A model generated the notes under the pieces. The model had not been told where the DNA came from. It was given only the letters and a program-made list of their open reading frames with translations, and did not search any database. Positions 8,827 to 17,536 of a stretch of DNA of 64,000 bases are shown here, piece after piece. Where the stretch lies: contig NZ_JABFTX010000004.1 in NCBI RefSeq assembly GCF_021404305.1, positions 124,001 to 188,000 of the forward strand, written 5' to 3'. The stretch comes from Billgrantia ethanolica (GTDB lineage: Bacteria; Pseudomonadota; Gammaproteobacteria; Pseudomonadales; Halomonadaceae). Each line of letters starts with the position of its first letter. Within the stretch, counting starts at the first letter, position 1. The position numbers were made by a program, and so were the translations under genes.

Positions 8827-8877
8827 GAAAGCGCCAGATAGACTGTTCCGACTGATGCAACATTCCGGTGACTCGAC

Positions 8878-9867
8878 ATGTATGACCTCGACGAGCTGCT
8901 CGCCTTCGATCACGTCATGCGTTCCGGCAGCCTGACCCGCAGCGCACGAGCTCTCGACCTGGCCAAGTCGACCCTCAGCCGGCGTATCGCCCAGCTCGAA
9001 CGAAAGTTGGGCCAGCCCCTGCTGCGCCGACAGTCCAACCGGCTGCTGCCCACCGAAGCCGGCCACGCCTTTCATGTCTACTGCCGACAGATTCTCGAGC
9101 TTGCCGAGCAGGGCCGACAGGCGTTGGAAGAGTTGAACGAGGAGGTCAGCGGCGAGCTGCACGTGGTCGCGCACAACGCGTTGGCCCGCAGTTGGTTGTC
9201 CGCTCGGCTGACCGCTTTCATGGAGTGCCATCCTGCGGTGCGCCTCACTCTGCTGACCTGCGCCACTCCCAACCTGACCGCCGACAGCCAGGCCCTCACC
9301 GTGTGGCTGGGGGAGGTGCGCGGTGGCGAGCTGCGCCAGGAGGTGCTGGGCTGGCTCCACCGCGGCCTTTATGGACACCCGGACTACTTCTCTCGCCAGG
9401 GCCAGCCACAGCACCCTCGCGAACTGATACGGCACACCTGGATCGATCTGCTCGGCGAAACCGAGCAAGGGCTCACCCTCACCCACCGTGGGCAAGGCGG
9501 CGAGTTCCACTTTCGTCCACCCGAGTCGCGCTTCCGCGTCGATCAGCAGATGCTGCATGGCGATGCCCTCGCCAGCGGGCATGGCCTGGGACTGATGTCC
9601 GACTGGTTGGCACAGGCGCGCGAACGCGCTCACCCCGGCTCGCTCGTGCGTTGCCTGCCGGAGTGGGATGCACCGGCCGTGCCGGTCACGCTGCTGTACC
9701 CCTATGGCTTCCGGCCGCGGCGGCTGAGGGCCCTGCTGGCCTTCCTGCGTCAGTCGCTACCGAACGCATGGACACCAGGTCCAACCCCTCAGCTCGAGCC
9801 GACGAGCGTAGCCGGAAGCGAAGGTGTTGCCAGTCGCGCAACGCAACGTTGCCTGTCTTCCCCCTGA
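8878..9867 (+). CDS. LysR-family transcriptional regulator
   Basis: A 329-residue LysR-type regulator. The winged helix-turn-helix covers roughly residues 5-65 (SARALDLAKSTLSRRIAQLE, LLPTEAG), followed by a substrate-binding-like effector domain. The downstream TonB receptor lies on the same strand after an 84-bp gap, so this protein may regulate siderophore uptake, possibly by sensing a catechol or siderophore-derived ligand. That link is inferred from position only. A longer-than-usual C-terminal tail of about 25 residues has no recognisable feature. Confidence 0.88.
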   Translation: MYDLDELLAFDHVMRSGSLTRSARALDLAKSTLSRRIAQLERKLGQPLLRRQSNRLLPTEAGHAFHVYCRQILELAEQGRQALEELNEEVSGELHVVAHNALARSWLSARLTAFMECHPAVRLTLLTCATPNLTADSQALTVWLGEVRGGELRQEVLGWLHRGLYGHPDYFSRQGQPQHPRELIRHTWIDLLGETEQGLTLTHRGQGGEFHFRPPESRFRVDQQMLHGDALASGHGLGLMSDWLAQARERAHPGSLVRCLPEWDAPAVPVTLLYPYGFRPRRLRALLAFLRQSLPNAWTPGPTPQLEPTSVAGSEGVASRATQRCLSSP

Positions 9868-9904
9868 GCAAAGGGAGCTTTCGGCATTAGAATCACCTGC
9901 GTTT

Positions 9905-9923
9905 GATAATTAATATCATTTAA
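9905..9923 (+). promoter_or_regulatory. Fur-like box upstream of the TonB receptor
   Basis: GATAATTAATATCATTTAA matches 13 of 19 positions of the Fur consensus. It lies 28 bp before the receptor start in an AT-rich promoter zone, so iron-bound Fur would block transcription. Confidence 0.6.
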
Positions 9924-9951
9924 TAATTTTTCATGCTCAGCAGGTGATCTC

Positions 9952-12108
9952 ATGCTCCATGCCCGTCGCACCGCCCTGGCCGTTGCCGTCGCCAGCGCAC
10001 CGCTCGCCTTCTCCGCCCAGGCGCAGGATAGCGCCCGCCTCGACAACGTCGTGGTGACTGCCGCCGGCTTCGAACAGTCGCTGCGCGACGCCCCGGCCAG
10101 CATCTCGGTTGTGACCCGCGAGGAGCTGGAGCGGCGCCAGTTTGCCAATATCGCCGAAGCCATCGCCGACATTCCCGGCGTCGACGTACGCTCGGGCGTG
10201 GGCAAGACCGGTAGCCTGAATGTCAGCATTCGCGGCATGCCAAGCAACTACACCCTGATCCTGATCGACGGCCGGCGCCAGAACGCCGCCGCCGACGTCA
10301 CCCCCAACGGCTTCGGCGAAACCGCCACGAGCTTCATGCCGCCGCTGTCGGCCATCGAGCGTATCGAGGTCATTCGCGGGCCGATGTCGACCCTGTACGG
10401 CTCCGACGCCATGGGTGGCGTGATCAACATCATCACCCGCCGTGTCGCCAACGAGTGGAGCGGCTCGGTCAGCGCCGAGAGCACCTTACAGCAGCATCGC
10501 GAAGAGCCCAACTCCCAGGCGCTCAGCGTCTTCGCTTCCGGCCCGCTGGTCGAGGAGACCCTGGGCCTGCAGCTGCGTGGGCGGGTCTACAACCGCGGTG
10601 CGTCGGAGCGCCTGATGGAGGGTACGGGACGCGACCCGCGTCCGGCCGAAGGGGAGATCTACTCCATCGGCGGACGCCTGAACCTCACGCCGGACGACAC
10701 CAACGAGTTCTGGCTCGACGCCGAGCGCGCCCGCCAATGGTACGACAACACTGACAGTCGCCTGGGTAGCCTCGATGGCAGCAACCCGAACAATCCCAAC
10801 CAGGTCTACGGCTACGACGATCACATGCGCTTCAACCGCGACCAGATCGCCTTGGGGCATAGCGGACGCTTCGCGGCGGGCACCTGGGAGAGCAGCGTGA
10901 CCCACGCCATCACCGAGACCGTCGGCCGCACCATTCCGCACCCCAACGCGGGGCCCGGCACGCCGCATCCCGCCCTGCCCCACGTACCGATCATCGGTTC
11001 GCCGCGTACCCTGGAGAACGAGCAGACCGTGCTCGACACCAAGTTCACCACCAACCTCGGTGCGCACATGCTCACCTTCGGCGGCCAGTACATGGAAGCG
11101 GAGCTGACCGACGACCTGGCACCGGACAGCTACGACGAATCCCAATGGGCGCTGTTCATCGAGGATGAGTGGTGGCTGCGTGACGACCTGGCGCTGACCC
11201 TGGGCGGCCGCTACGAGAACCACGACGCCTTCAGCGGCCACTTCACGCCGCGGGGGTATCTGGTGTGGAACGCCGACGACAGCTGGACCCTGAAGGGTGG
11301 CGTCAGCCGTGGCTACAAGACACCGACGCTCAACCAACTGAGGGATGGCATCAACAACGTCACTGCCCAGGGCGCCAGGCTGCTGATCGGCAACCCGGAG
11401 CTGCAGCCGGAGAAGAGCACCAACTACGAGATCGGCGCGCATTACGACAACCTGGCCGGCTTCTCGGCGGGCGCGACCTTCTTCCATACCGATTTCACCG
11501 ATCGCATCGTCACCGCCAGCGAGCGTGCCGTTACCGGGCATCCGACCATTCCCGACGGCATCTATGACCAGGCGATCAACATCGGCGAGGCGCAAACCCA
11601 AGGGGTAGAGCTGGAAGCCCGCTATCGCTTCGACCCCGCCTGGCAAGTGCGCGGCGGTTACACCTACACCGATACCGAGATCAAATCCGATGAAGCGCGA
11701 GGCGCAAGCCTGACGCTGGCGCCCCGGCACAAGCTGACCGCTGCCGTGACCTGGGATATCAACGAGCGCTGGAGTACCACCCTGGAAGGCGAGCACTACA
11801 GCGGCCGCAACCGCTTTGCCTCCGCGCCGGAGGCCGGCACCCAGGATGCCGCTCTCGCCGCCGCCGTGGGCGACAAGTTCAAGAGCTACGAGCTGTTCAA
11901 CCTGAGTTCCACCTACCGCGTGGCGGACAACGTGCGGCTGACCGGCACCGTCTACAACCTGCTGGATACCGATTTCGGCACCGGCACGACCTACGAGTAC
12001 GCTGGCGACACCTACGCGGCCTATGAGTACTTCACCTCGGGCCAGTCCATCAACGGTTCTTACATGCCACGCCGCAGCTTCTGGCTCTCCGCCACCTACG
12101 AGTTCTGA
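9952..12108 (+). CDS. TonB-dependent outer-membrane siderophore receptor
   Basis: A 718-residue outer-membrane receptor of the FepA/Cir/BfrA kind that imports ferric siderophores with energy from TonB-ExbBD. It has a signal peptide ending near residue 24 (SAQAQD), a TonB-box-like LDNVVVTA, then a plug domain with IRGPMSTLYGSDAMGGVINI. A long beta-barrel ends in the aromatic residue expected for outer-membrane insertion (SATYEF). NPELQPEKSTNYEIG is a characteristic barrel motif. An upstream Fur-like box fits iron repression. The siderophore cannot be named; a catecholate is plausible from the FepA-like plug. Confidence 0.92.
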   Translation: MLHARRTALAVAVASAPLAFSAQAQDSARLDNVVVTAAGFEQSLRDAPASISVVTREELERRQFANIAEAIADIPGVDVRSGVGKTGSLNVSIRGMPSNYTLILIDGRRQNAAADVTPNGFGETATSFMPPLSAIERIEVIRGPMSTLYGSDAMGGVINIITRRVANEWSGSVSAESTLQQHREEPNSQALSVFASGPLVEETLGLQLRGRVYNRGASERLMEGTGRDPRPAEGEIYSIGGRLNLTPDDTNEFWLDAERARQWYDNTDSRLGSLDGSNPNNPNQVYGYDDHMRFNRDQIALGHSGRFAAGTWESSVTHAITETVGRTIPHPNAGPGTPHPALPHVPIIGSPRTLENEQTVLDTKFTTNLGAHMLTFGGQYMEAELTDDLAPDSYDESQWALFIEDEWWLRDDLALTLGGRYENHDAFSGHFTPRGYLVWNADDSWTLKGGVSRGYKTPTLNQLRDGINNVTAQGARLLIGNPELQPEKSTNYEIGAHYDNLAGFSAGATFFHTDFTDRIVTASERAVTGHPTIPDGIYDQAINIGEAQTQGVELEARYRFDPAWQVRGGYTYTDTEIKSDEARGASLTLAPRHKLTAAVTWDINERWSTTLEGEHYSGRNRFASAPEAGTQDAALAAAVGDKFKSYELFNLSSTYRVADNVRLTGTVYNLLDTDFGTGTTYEYAGDTYAAYEYFTSGQSINGSYMPRRSFWLSATYEF

Positions 12109-12143
12109 GCGGCACTCGCCTGCCGTTTCGCATCGTTACCTTG

Positions 12144-12166
12144 GCCCCGCTCTGGCGGGGCTTTTT
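12144..12166 (+). terminator. Intrinsic terminator after the TonB receptor
   Basis: Stem GCCCCGC/GCGGGGC with loop TCTG, followed directly by TTTTT. Confidence 0.88.
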
Positions 12167-12181
12167 GTTGGGCTCTGGACG

Positions 12182-12601
12182 TCACTCATCTACGACCCGC
12201 AGTATCACCGAGTAGCGGTAGTCGTAATCCTGCAACGCTGAAGGGGAGCCCGCGTAGGGGGTGGTCACCCGCAGGTACCAGACACCGGCGTCGAGCTCAC
12301 GTTCGATGCGGAAGTTGCCGTCGACACCGCTGTGCCAGTCACGTTCCACGACCTCGCCCTCGGCGTTCATCAGCTCTCCCGATGGCGCGCCCATGGCGGA
12401 GTCCCAGGGAAAGGTCTCGCTTTCCAGTACCACGCGGGTCGGCTCCTGCAGGGTGAAGGTGAAGTAGCGCATTCCCGTCGACATGACCTCGAAGGGGCGG
12501 TCGGGTGCCAGCGGGATGGCGTAGTCACGTGGATCGCTCGTGCCCGCACAGCCCGTCAGTAGCAACAGCATCGAGAATAGAGCAGCAACGCAGCGGCGCA
12601 T
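12182..12601 (-). CDS. Small predicted lipoprotein with a PPC-like domain
   Basis: A 139-residue protein with a lipoprotein signal: basic start MRRC, a leucine-rich core and the lipobox LTGC, giving a lipidated cysteine near residue 18. The mature part (FEVMSTGMRYFTFTL, DAGVWYLRVTTPY) resembles the beta-sandwich of bacterial pre-peptidase C-terminal (PPC) domains, which often mediate binding or export of exoenzymes. No catalytic motif is visible. The residue after the lipid cysteine is Ala rather than Asp, so the mature protein probably goes to the outer membrane. Function unknown. Confidence 0.75.
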   Translation of the reverse strand: MRRCVAALFSMLLLLTGCAGTSDPRDYAIPLAPDRPFEVMSTGMRYFTFTLQEPTRVVLESETFPWDSAMGAPSGELMNAEGEVVERDWHSGVDGNFRIERELDAGVWYLRVTTPYAGSPSALQDYDYRYSVILRVVDE

Positions 12602-12632
12602 GGCAGCCTCCTTTGCAGCTAGCGCGTTACCT

Positions 12633-13394
12633 TCAGCCTACTCCCAATAGCCGTTCCACGCCCAGCCAGATCAGACGCAGCGCCAGCAGGGTCAGGGTCC
12701 ACTTGAAGAAGAAGTCGAAGCGATGGTCGGTCACCCGGTTCAGCAGACGCAGGCCCAGCCAGGTGCCGACGAAGCCCGCCGCGATCATGACCAGCATCAG
12801 CCCCAGCCAGTCGCGGAAGACGAAACCGGCAAAGCCGAAGATGAACGCCTTGGTGGCGTGTTGAAAGGTCATGCAGGTGGCGAAGGTGGCCACCCGCGGC
12901 AGCCGCTCGCTCATGCCGAGCTTGATGAACGAGGCGACCATGGGGCCGCTAGCGCCCACGAAACTGGAGAGCAGCGTAGTGAGCGCGCCGGCAATCACGG
13001 TGCCGGTGCGCCCCACCGCCCGCTGGGGCAAGCCCGGCCCCCAGCAGGAGTAGAGCACGAAGGCGGCGATGCACAGCTCCAGCACGCCGTAAGGCAGGCG
13101 GATCAACAGCCAGGCCGCCACCACCGCACCGAGGATCACCCCGGGCAGGAAGGCGGCGACGATGTCGCGGCGAACGTGCCGCAAGGTCATCACCGCCCTG
13201 CCGCCGTTGGAGCCGAGCTGCACCATGCCGTGCACCGGGATCAGCGCCGTGGCCGGCATCACCTGGGCCATGGCAATGATCAACAGCGTGCCCCCGCCGA
13301 TACCCGCCGCCGCCGAGAGCGCCGAGGTCACTACCGAGAGCAGCACCAGGGCCAGGTTGACCCCGGCCGACAGCGGCGAGAGCAGCTCCAGCAT
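12633..13394 (-). CDS. TauE/SafE-family membrane permease
   Basis: A 253-residue polytopic membrane protein with two TauE-type halves. The first carries SALSAAAGIGGGTLLI, the family's glycine-rich repeat, and the second LSSFVGASGPMVASF. About seven to eight hydrophobic segments are visible. Family members export sulfite, sulfoacetate or other small organosulfur anions, though many are uncharacterised. It lies 13 bp downstream of the dppF-type ATPase on the same strand and may be cotranscribed with that importer. The substrate cannot be assigned. Confidence 0.85.
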   Translation of the reverse strand: MLELLSPLSAGVNLALVLLSVVTSALSAAAGIGGGTLLIIAMAQVMPATALIPVHGMVQLGSNGGRAVMTLRHVRRDIVAAFLPGVILGAVVAAWLLIRLPYGVLELCIAAFVLYSCWGPGLPQRAVGRTGTVIAGALTTLLSSFVGASGPMVASFIKLGMSERLPRVATFATCMTFQHATKAFIFGFAGFVFRDWLGLMLVMIAAGFVGTWLGLRLLNRVTDHRFDFFFKWTLTLLALRLIWLGVERLLGVG

Positions 13395-13407
13395 CAGGCC
13401 GGACGCC

Positions 13408-14454
13408 TCACGGCAGCCTGCCCTCCTCGACGCCGTGACACGCCACCTCGCTGCCGTCGCTGCGGGCGATCAGCCGTGGTATCTCGGCCTTGCAGCGCTC
13501 GTTGGCATGCGGGCAGCGCGGATGAAAGGCGCAACCGGTAGGCGGATGCACCGGGTTGGGCACCTCCCCCTGGATCACGGTGCGCTCCTTGCCCACGCCC
13601 TCCAGCGACGGCACCGCGGCCAGCAGCATCTTCGAGTAGGGATGGTGGGGGTTCTCGAAGAGCTGATCGGCCGGGGCGATCTCGGCGATACGCCCCAGGT
13701 ACATCACCGCGATGCGGTCCGACATGTGCTTGACCACCGCCATGTCGTGGCTGATGAACAGGTAGGTCAGCCCGTACTCGTCCTGCAGGTCGCGCATCAG
13801 GTTGAGGATCTGCGCCTGTACCGAGACATCGAGCGCCGAGGTCGGCTCGTCGCAGATCATGAACTCCGGCTCGTTGGCGAGCGCCCGGGCGATGGAGATG
13901 CGCTGACGCTGGCCGCCGGAGAACTCATGCGGGTAACGGTTGGCGTCCATGGCCGACAGCCCCACCTGCTCGAGCAGCTCGCCCACCCGTCGGCGGCGGT
14001 CGGCGCTGCTCATCTCGGGACGGAAGAAGCGCAGCGGCTCGCCGATGATGGTGCCCACCCGCCACAGCGGGTTGAGGCTGGCGTAGGGGTCCTGGAAGAT
14101 CATCTGGAAGCGCTTGCGCACGCTGGCGGCCTGGCGGCCGGTGCGGCTCGCCAGGTCGCTGATGTCCTCGCCGTCGAACACCAGCTTGCCGCGGGTGAGG
14201 CCGTAGAGCCCCACCACCAGCCGCGCCACGGTGGATTTGCCGCAGCCCGACTCGCCTACCAGCGAGAGGGTCTCGCCACGGCGGATGGAGAAGCCCACGC
14301 CATCCACCGCCTTGAGCGTGAGCCGTTCGCTGCGCTCGATCACCCGGTTGAGCCAGGGCTTGGAGACGTCGAAATAGCGCGCCAGGTCCTGCGCTTCCAG
14401 CAGGATCTCGCCCTGCGCCGCGGTGCTCTTCTTGACTGCCGTATCAGCGCACAT
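13408..14454 (-). CDS. ABC transporter ATP-binding protein, DppF/OppF type
   Basis: A 348-residue ATPase subunit of an oligopeptide-type importer. Walker [10 protein letters not shown] is near residue 70, signature [15 protein letters not shown] near 180, and Walker B ends [11 protein letters not shown]. The C-terminal oligopeptide_HPY region carries the cysteine motif [14 protein letters not shown], found in DppD/F proteins and reported to hold an iron-sulfur cluster in some. The start overlaps the end of the DppD-type gene by 11 bases. It is the last ATPase of the five-gene importer cassette. Confidence 0.92.
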   Translation of the reverse strand: MCADTAVKKSTAAQGEILLEAQDLARYFDVSKPWLNRVIERSERLTLKAVDGVGFSIRRGETLSLVGESGCGKSTVARLVVGLYGLTRGKLVFDGEDISDLASRTGRQAASVRKRFQMIFQDPYASLNPLWRVGTIIGEPLRFFRPEMSSADRRRRVGELLEQVGLSAMDANRYPHEFSGGQRQRISIARALANEPEFMICDEPTSALDVSVQAQILNLMRDLQDEYGLTYLFISHDMAVVKHMSDRIAVMYLGRIAEIAPADQLFENPHHPYSKMLLAAVPSLEGVGKERTVIQGEVPNPVHPPTGCAFHPRCPHANERCKAEIPRLIARSDGSEVACHGVEEGRLP

Positions 14455-15550
14455 GGCTCACCTCCTCTCCCTCTGCGTCCTGCCGCGGCGGCAGCGGATC
14501 GACCGGGTCGTGCAGCCAGCACGCCGCCCGGCTGCCGCCGGCCGGCATCAGATCCGGGCGCTCGTCACGGCAGCGCTGCTGGGCGTGGGGGCAGCGCGGG
14601 TTGAAGGCGCAGCCCTCGGGAATCGCCGCCAGCCGCGGCATCGAACCCTCGATCTGATAGAGCCGCTCGAGGCGCTTGGCGATACCCGGGATCGAGGCCA
14701 TCAGGCCCTTGGTGTAGGGGTGCTGCGGGTGGCGGATCACCTGGTCCACCGGGCCGATCTCGATCAGCCGCCCGGCGTACATCACCGCCACGCGGTCGGC
14801 GGTTTCGGCGATCACGCCCATGTCGTGGGTGACCAGCATCACCGCCGTGCCGTGGTCGGCGCACAGCCGCTTGAGCAGGGCCAGGATCTGCGCCTGCACC
14901 GAGACGTCGAGTGCCGTGGTGGGCTCGTCGGCAATGATGAACTCGGGACGCGCCGCCAACGCCAGGGCGATCACCACGCGCTGACGCATGCCGCCGGAGA
15001 ACTGATGCGGATAGCTGTCGATGCGGTTCTCGGGGGCGGGTATGCCCACCTCGCGCAGCAGTTTGAGTGCCTCCTCGCGAGCCTCGCGCTCGTTCATCGG
15101 CAGGTGCGTACGGATCGTCTCGATCAGCTGGTCGCCCACCGAGAACAGCGGGTTGAGGCTGGTCAGCGGGTCCTGGAAGATCATGCCGATATGGCGTCCG
15201 CGCAGCGGCACGAAGCGCTCTTCGGGAAGATCGTCGATGCGCTTGCCCGAGAGGCGGACTTCGCCGGCAGCGATATGACCGGGCGGCTCCAGCAGCCGGA
15301 TCACGGCGTTGCCGGTCATCGACTTGCCGGCACCGGACTCGCCCACCACACCCAGCACTTCGCCGGGGGCGATGTCGAAGGAGACGTCGTCCAGCGCCAC
15401 CAGGGTGCCGTGGCGGGTGGGAAACTCCACCCGCAGATGGCGCACGGAAAGAACCGGCTCCTGCCCTGCGGTGCCAGGCTCGTGGCCCGCCACCGGGGCA
15501 GCGCTGAGCTGAGCCGGGCGTTGGTTATCGGAGCTTGGGGTTGAGGACAT
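14444..15550 (-). CDS. ABC transporter ATP-binding protein, DppD/OppD type
   Basis: A 368-residue ATPase paired with the DppF-type subunit. It has Walker A GESGAGKSMT, signature FSGGMRQRVVIALAL, Walker B ADEPTTALDVS and the C-terminal CAFNPRCPHAQQRC cysteine cluster. The start is uncertain: ATG at 15550 is given, while a GTG one codon upstream (15553) is equally possible. Both overlap the preceding permease gene by about 26 bases, and no strong ribosome site is visible, so coupling to the permease is likely. Confidence 0.9.
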   Translation of the reverse strand: MSSTPSSDNQRPAQLSAAPVAGHEPGTAGQEPVLSVRHLRVEFPTRHGTLVALDDVSFDIAPGEVLGVVGESGAGKSMTGNAVIRLLEPPGHIAAGEVRLSGKRIDDLPEERFVPLRGRHIGMIFQDPLTSLNPLFSVGDQLIETIRTHLPMNEREAREEALKLLREVGIPAPENRIDSYPHQFSGGMRQRVVIALALAARPEFIIADEPTTALDVSVQAQILALLKRLCADHGTAVMLVTHDMGVIAETADRVAVMYAGRLIEIGPVDQVIRHPQHPYTKGLMASIPGIAKRLERLYQIEGSMPRLAAIPEGCAFNPRCPHAQQRCRDERPDLMPAGGSRAACWLHDPVDPLPPRQDAEGEEVSHVR

Positions 15551-16493
15551 CACGCAACCAGTCTCCCAGCAGATTGACGGAGAGCGCCAGTATCAGCAGC
15601 GCCACACCGGGGAAGAGCAGGATCCACCACTCTCCCGAGAACATGTAATCCTGGCCCACCCGGATGAGGGTGCCCAGGCTCGGCTGGGTGGCCGGCATGC
15701 CGACCCCCAGGAACGACAGCGTGGCCTCGGCGATGATCGCCAGCGCCAGGCCGATGGTGCCGATCACCAGCACCGGCCGCATCACGTTGGGCAGGATGTG
15801 CTGGAACAGGATCTTGCGCGCCGGCAGGCCGATCACCCGGGCCGCCTGCACGTACTCCTTGCTCTTCTCCACCATGGTGGCGCCGCGTACCGCGCGGGCG
15901 TACTGCACCCAGTCGGAGAGGCCGATGGCGATGATCAGCACGATGATGGCCACTTCGGCGTGCATCGAACGCGGCAGAAAGCCGCGGATCACGCCGAAGA
16001 TCAACAGCGCCATCAGGATCGACGGAAAGGTGAGCTGCACGTCGGCGATGCGCATGATCAGCGCGTCGCGCCAGCCGCCGCGGAAGCCCGCCAATAGGCC
16101 CAGGGCGGTGCCCATCACCAGGGCGAAGATCACCGCGGCGAAGCCCACCAGCAGCGAGATGCGCGAGCCGTAGAGAATCGCCGAGAAGACATCTCGGCCC
16201 TGGCTGTCGCTGCCCAGCAGATAGAAATTGCCGGTGAAGTCCGAGGTGGTCATCGGTGGCGTGAAGGCATCGATCAGCTCCAACTGACGCGGATCGAACG
16301 GATTCTGCGGCGCGATCCACGGCGCGAACAGCGCGGCGGCGAACATGATCAGCGTCACCAGGGTGGCGACTATCACCACCGGCTGGCGCTTCCACGAGTA
16401 GACGATGTCACTGTCGAGGAAGGTACGCCACTTGCTCGGCTTGGGCGGCACCACGGGCGCGGCGCTGTCGCGGGTCTGAACGTTCTGACTCAT
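15525..16493 (-). CDS. ABC transporter permease, DppC/OppC type
   Basis: A 322-residue inner-membrane permease. It has an N-terminal OppC_N region (WRTFLDSDIVYSWKRQPVV), then LLGSDSQGRDVFSAILYGSR, about five more membrane segments and the ATPase-contact loop VQAARVIGLPARKILFQHI. The ATG at 16491-16493 overlaps the stop of the DppB-type gene (ATGA), so it was chosen over a much longer upstream-open frame that lies inside that gene. Confidence 0.92.
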   Translation of the reverse strand: MSQNVQTRDSAAPVVPPKPSKWRTFLDSDIVYSWKRQPVVIVATLVTLIMFAAALFAPWIAPQNPFDPRQLELIDAFTPPMTTSDFTGNFYLLGSDSQGRDVFSAILYGSRISLLVGFAAVIFALVMGTALGLLAGFRGGWRDALIMRIADVQLTFPSILMALLIFGVIRGFLPRSMHAEVAIIVLIIAIGLSDWVQYARAVRGATMVEKSKEYVQAARVIGLPARKILFQHILPNVMRPVLVIGTIGLALAIIAEATLSFLGVGMPATQPSLGTLIRVGQDYMFSGEWWILLFPGVALLILALSVNLLGDWLRDVLNPKLR

Positions 16494-17470
16494 TTGCCAC
16501 CTCCCTGGGCGCGCAGCCGCGGGTCGACGGCGTAGTAGAGCAGATCCACCACCAGATTGATCACCACGAACACCAGCGCGATCATCATCAGGTAGGCGGC
16601 CATGACCGGCACGTCGACGAAGCGCACGGCGGTGATGAACAGCGCCCCCACACCAGGCCACTGGAACACCGTCTCGGTGATGATGGCAAAGGCGATGATG
16701 GTGCCGAGCTGCAGACCGATGATGGTGATGACCGGGATCATGGTGTTCTTCAGCGCATGACGCAGATGCACCACCCGGTTGGAGAGCCCCCGCGCACGGG
16801 CGAACTTGATGTAGTCGGTGCTCAGCACCTCGAGCATCTCCGCCCGCACCAGACGCATGATCAGGGTGAGCTGGAAGAGCCCCAGGGTGATCGCTGGCAG
16901 GATCAGCGATCGCAGCCCGCTGGTGGTCAGCAGCCCGGTGGTCCACCAGTCGCCGATGCGCACCGTCTGGCCACGGCCGAAGGCCGGCAGCATGCCGAGC
17001 TCCACGGCAAACAGGTAGATCAACAGCACGCCGATCAGGAAGGTGGGCAACGACACGCCGATCAGCGAGGCGGTCATGATGAAGTTGGCCAGCCAGCTAC
17101 GGCGACGCAGGGCGGTGTAGATACCCAGCAGAATGCCCATGACCACGGCGAAAATGGCCGAGATGATGGCCAGCTCCAGGGTCGCCGGCAGCCGCTCGAG
17201 GATCAGGTCGGTCACCGGCCGGGCCGAGCGATAGGAGATGCCGAACTCGAACTGAGCGGCATTGACGATGAAATTCCAGAACTGCACCACCACCGGCTGG
17301 TCGAGACCGAGCTGGGCCCGCAGCGCGGCGCGGTCGGCCTCGGTGGCCTCCTGCCCGAGCATGTTGAGCACCGGGTCGCCGACGTAGTGGAACAGCGAGA
17401 ACGAGATGAGCGCGACCACGAACATCACGAAGATGGCCTGCAGTACGCGCTGGATCAGAAACGCTAGCAT
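16490..17470 (-). CDS. ABC transporter permease, DppB/OppB type
   Basis: A 326-residue inner-membrane permease, first of the two. The start MLAFLIQRVLQAIFVMFVVALISF is a DppB-type first membrane helix. The loop KFARARGLSNRVVHLRHALKN is the ATPase-contact segment. It forms the translocation path with the DppC-type subunit. It is separated from the binding-protein gene by a stem-loop, which commonly lowers permease expression relative to the binding protein. Confidence 0.92.
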   Translation of the reverse strand: MLAFLIQRVLQAIFVMFVVALISFSLFHYVGDPVLNMLGQEATEADRAALRAQLGLDQPVVVQFWNFIVNAAQFEFGISYRSARPVTDLILERLPATLELAIISAIFAVVMGILLGIYTALRRRSWLANFIMTASLIGVSLPTFLIGVLLIYLFAVELGMLPAFGRGQTVRIGDWWTTGLLTTSGLRSLILPAITLGLFQLTLIMRLVRAEMLEVLSTDYIKFARARGLSNRVVHLRHALKNTMIPVITIIGLQLGTIIAFAIITETVFQWPGVGALFITAVRFVDVPVMAAYLMMIALVFVVINLVVDLLYYAVDPRLRAQGGGK

Positions 17471-17491
17471 GGGATCACCAAATACGACGAT

Positions 17492-17520
17492 GCCCCCGGC
17501 GGCTTGTGGCCACCAGGGGC
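17492..17520 (-). terminator. Intercistronic stem-loop between binding protein and permease genes
   Basis: Read on the minus strand, a 12-bp stem with two G-U pairs and a 5-base loop lies between the binding-protein stop and the first permease start. It has no T-run, so partial termination or mRNA stabilisation of the upstream message is more likely than full termination. Confidence 0.5.
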
Positions 17521-17536
17521 GCGTCTCGAGAGACGT

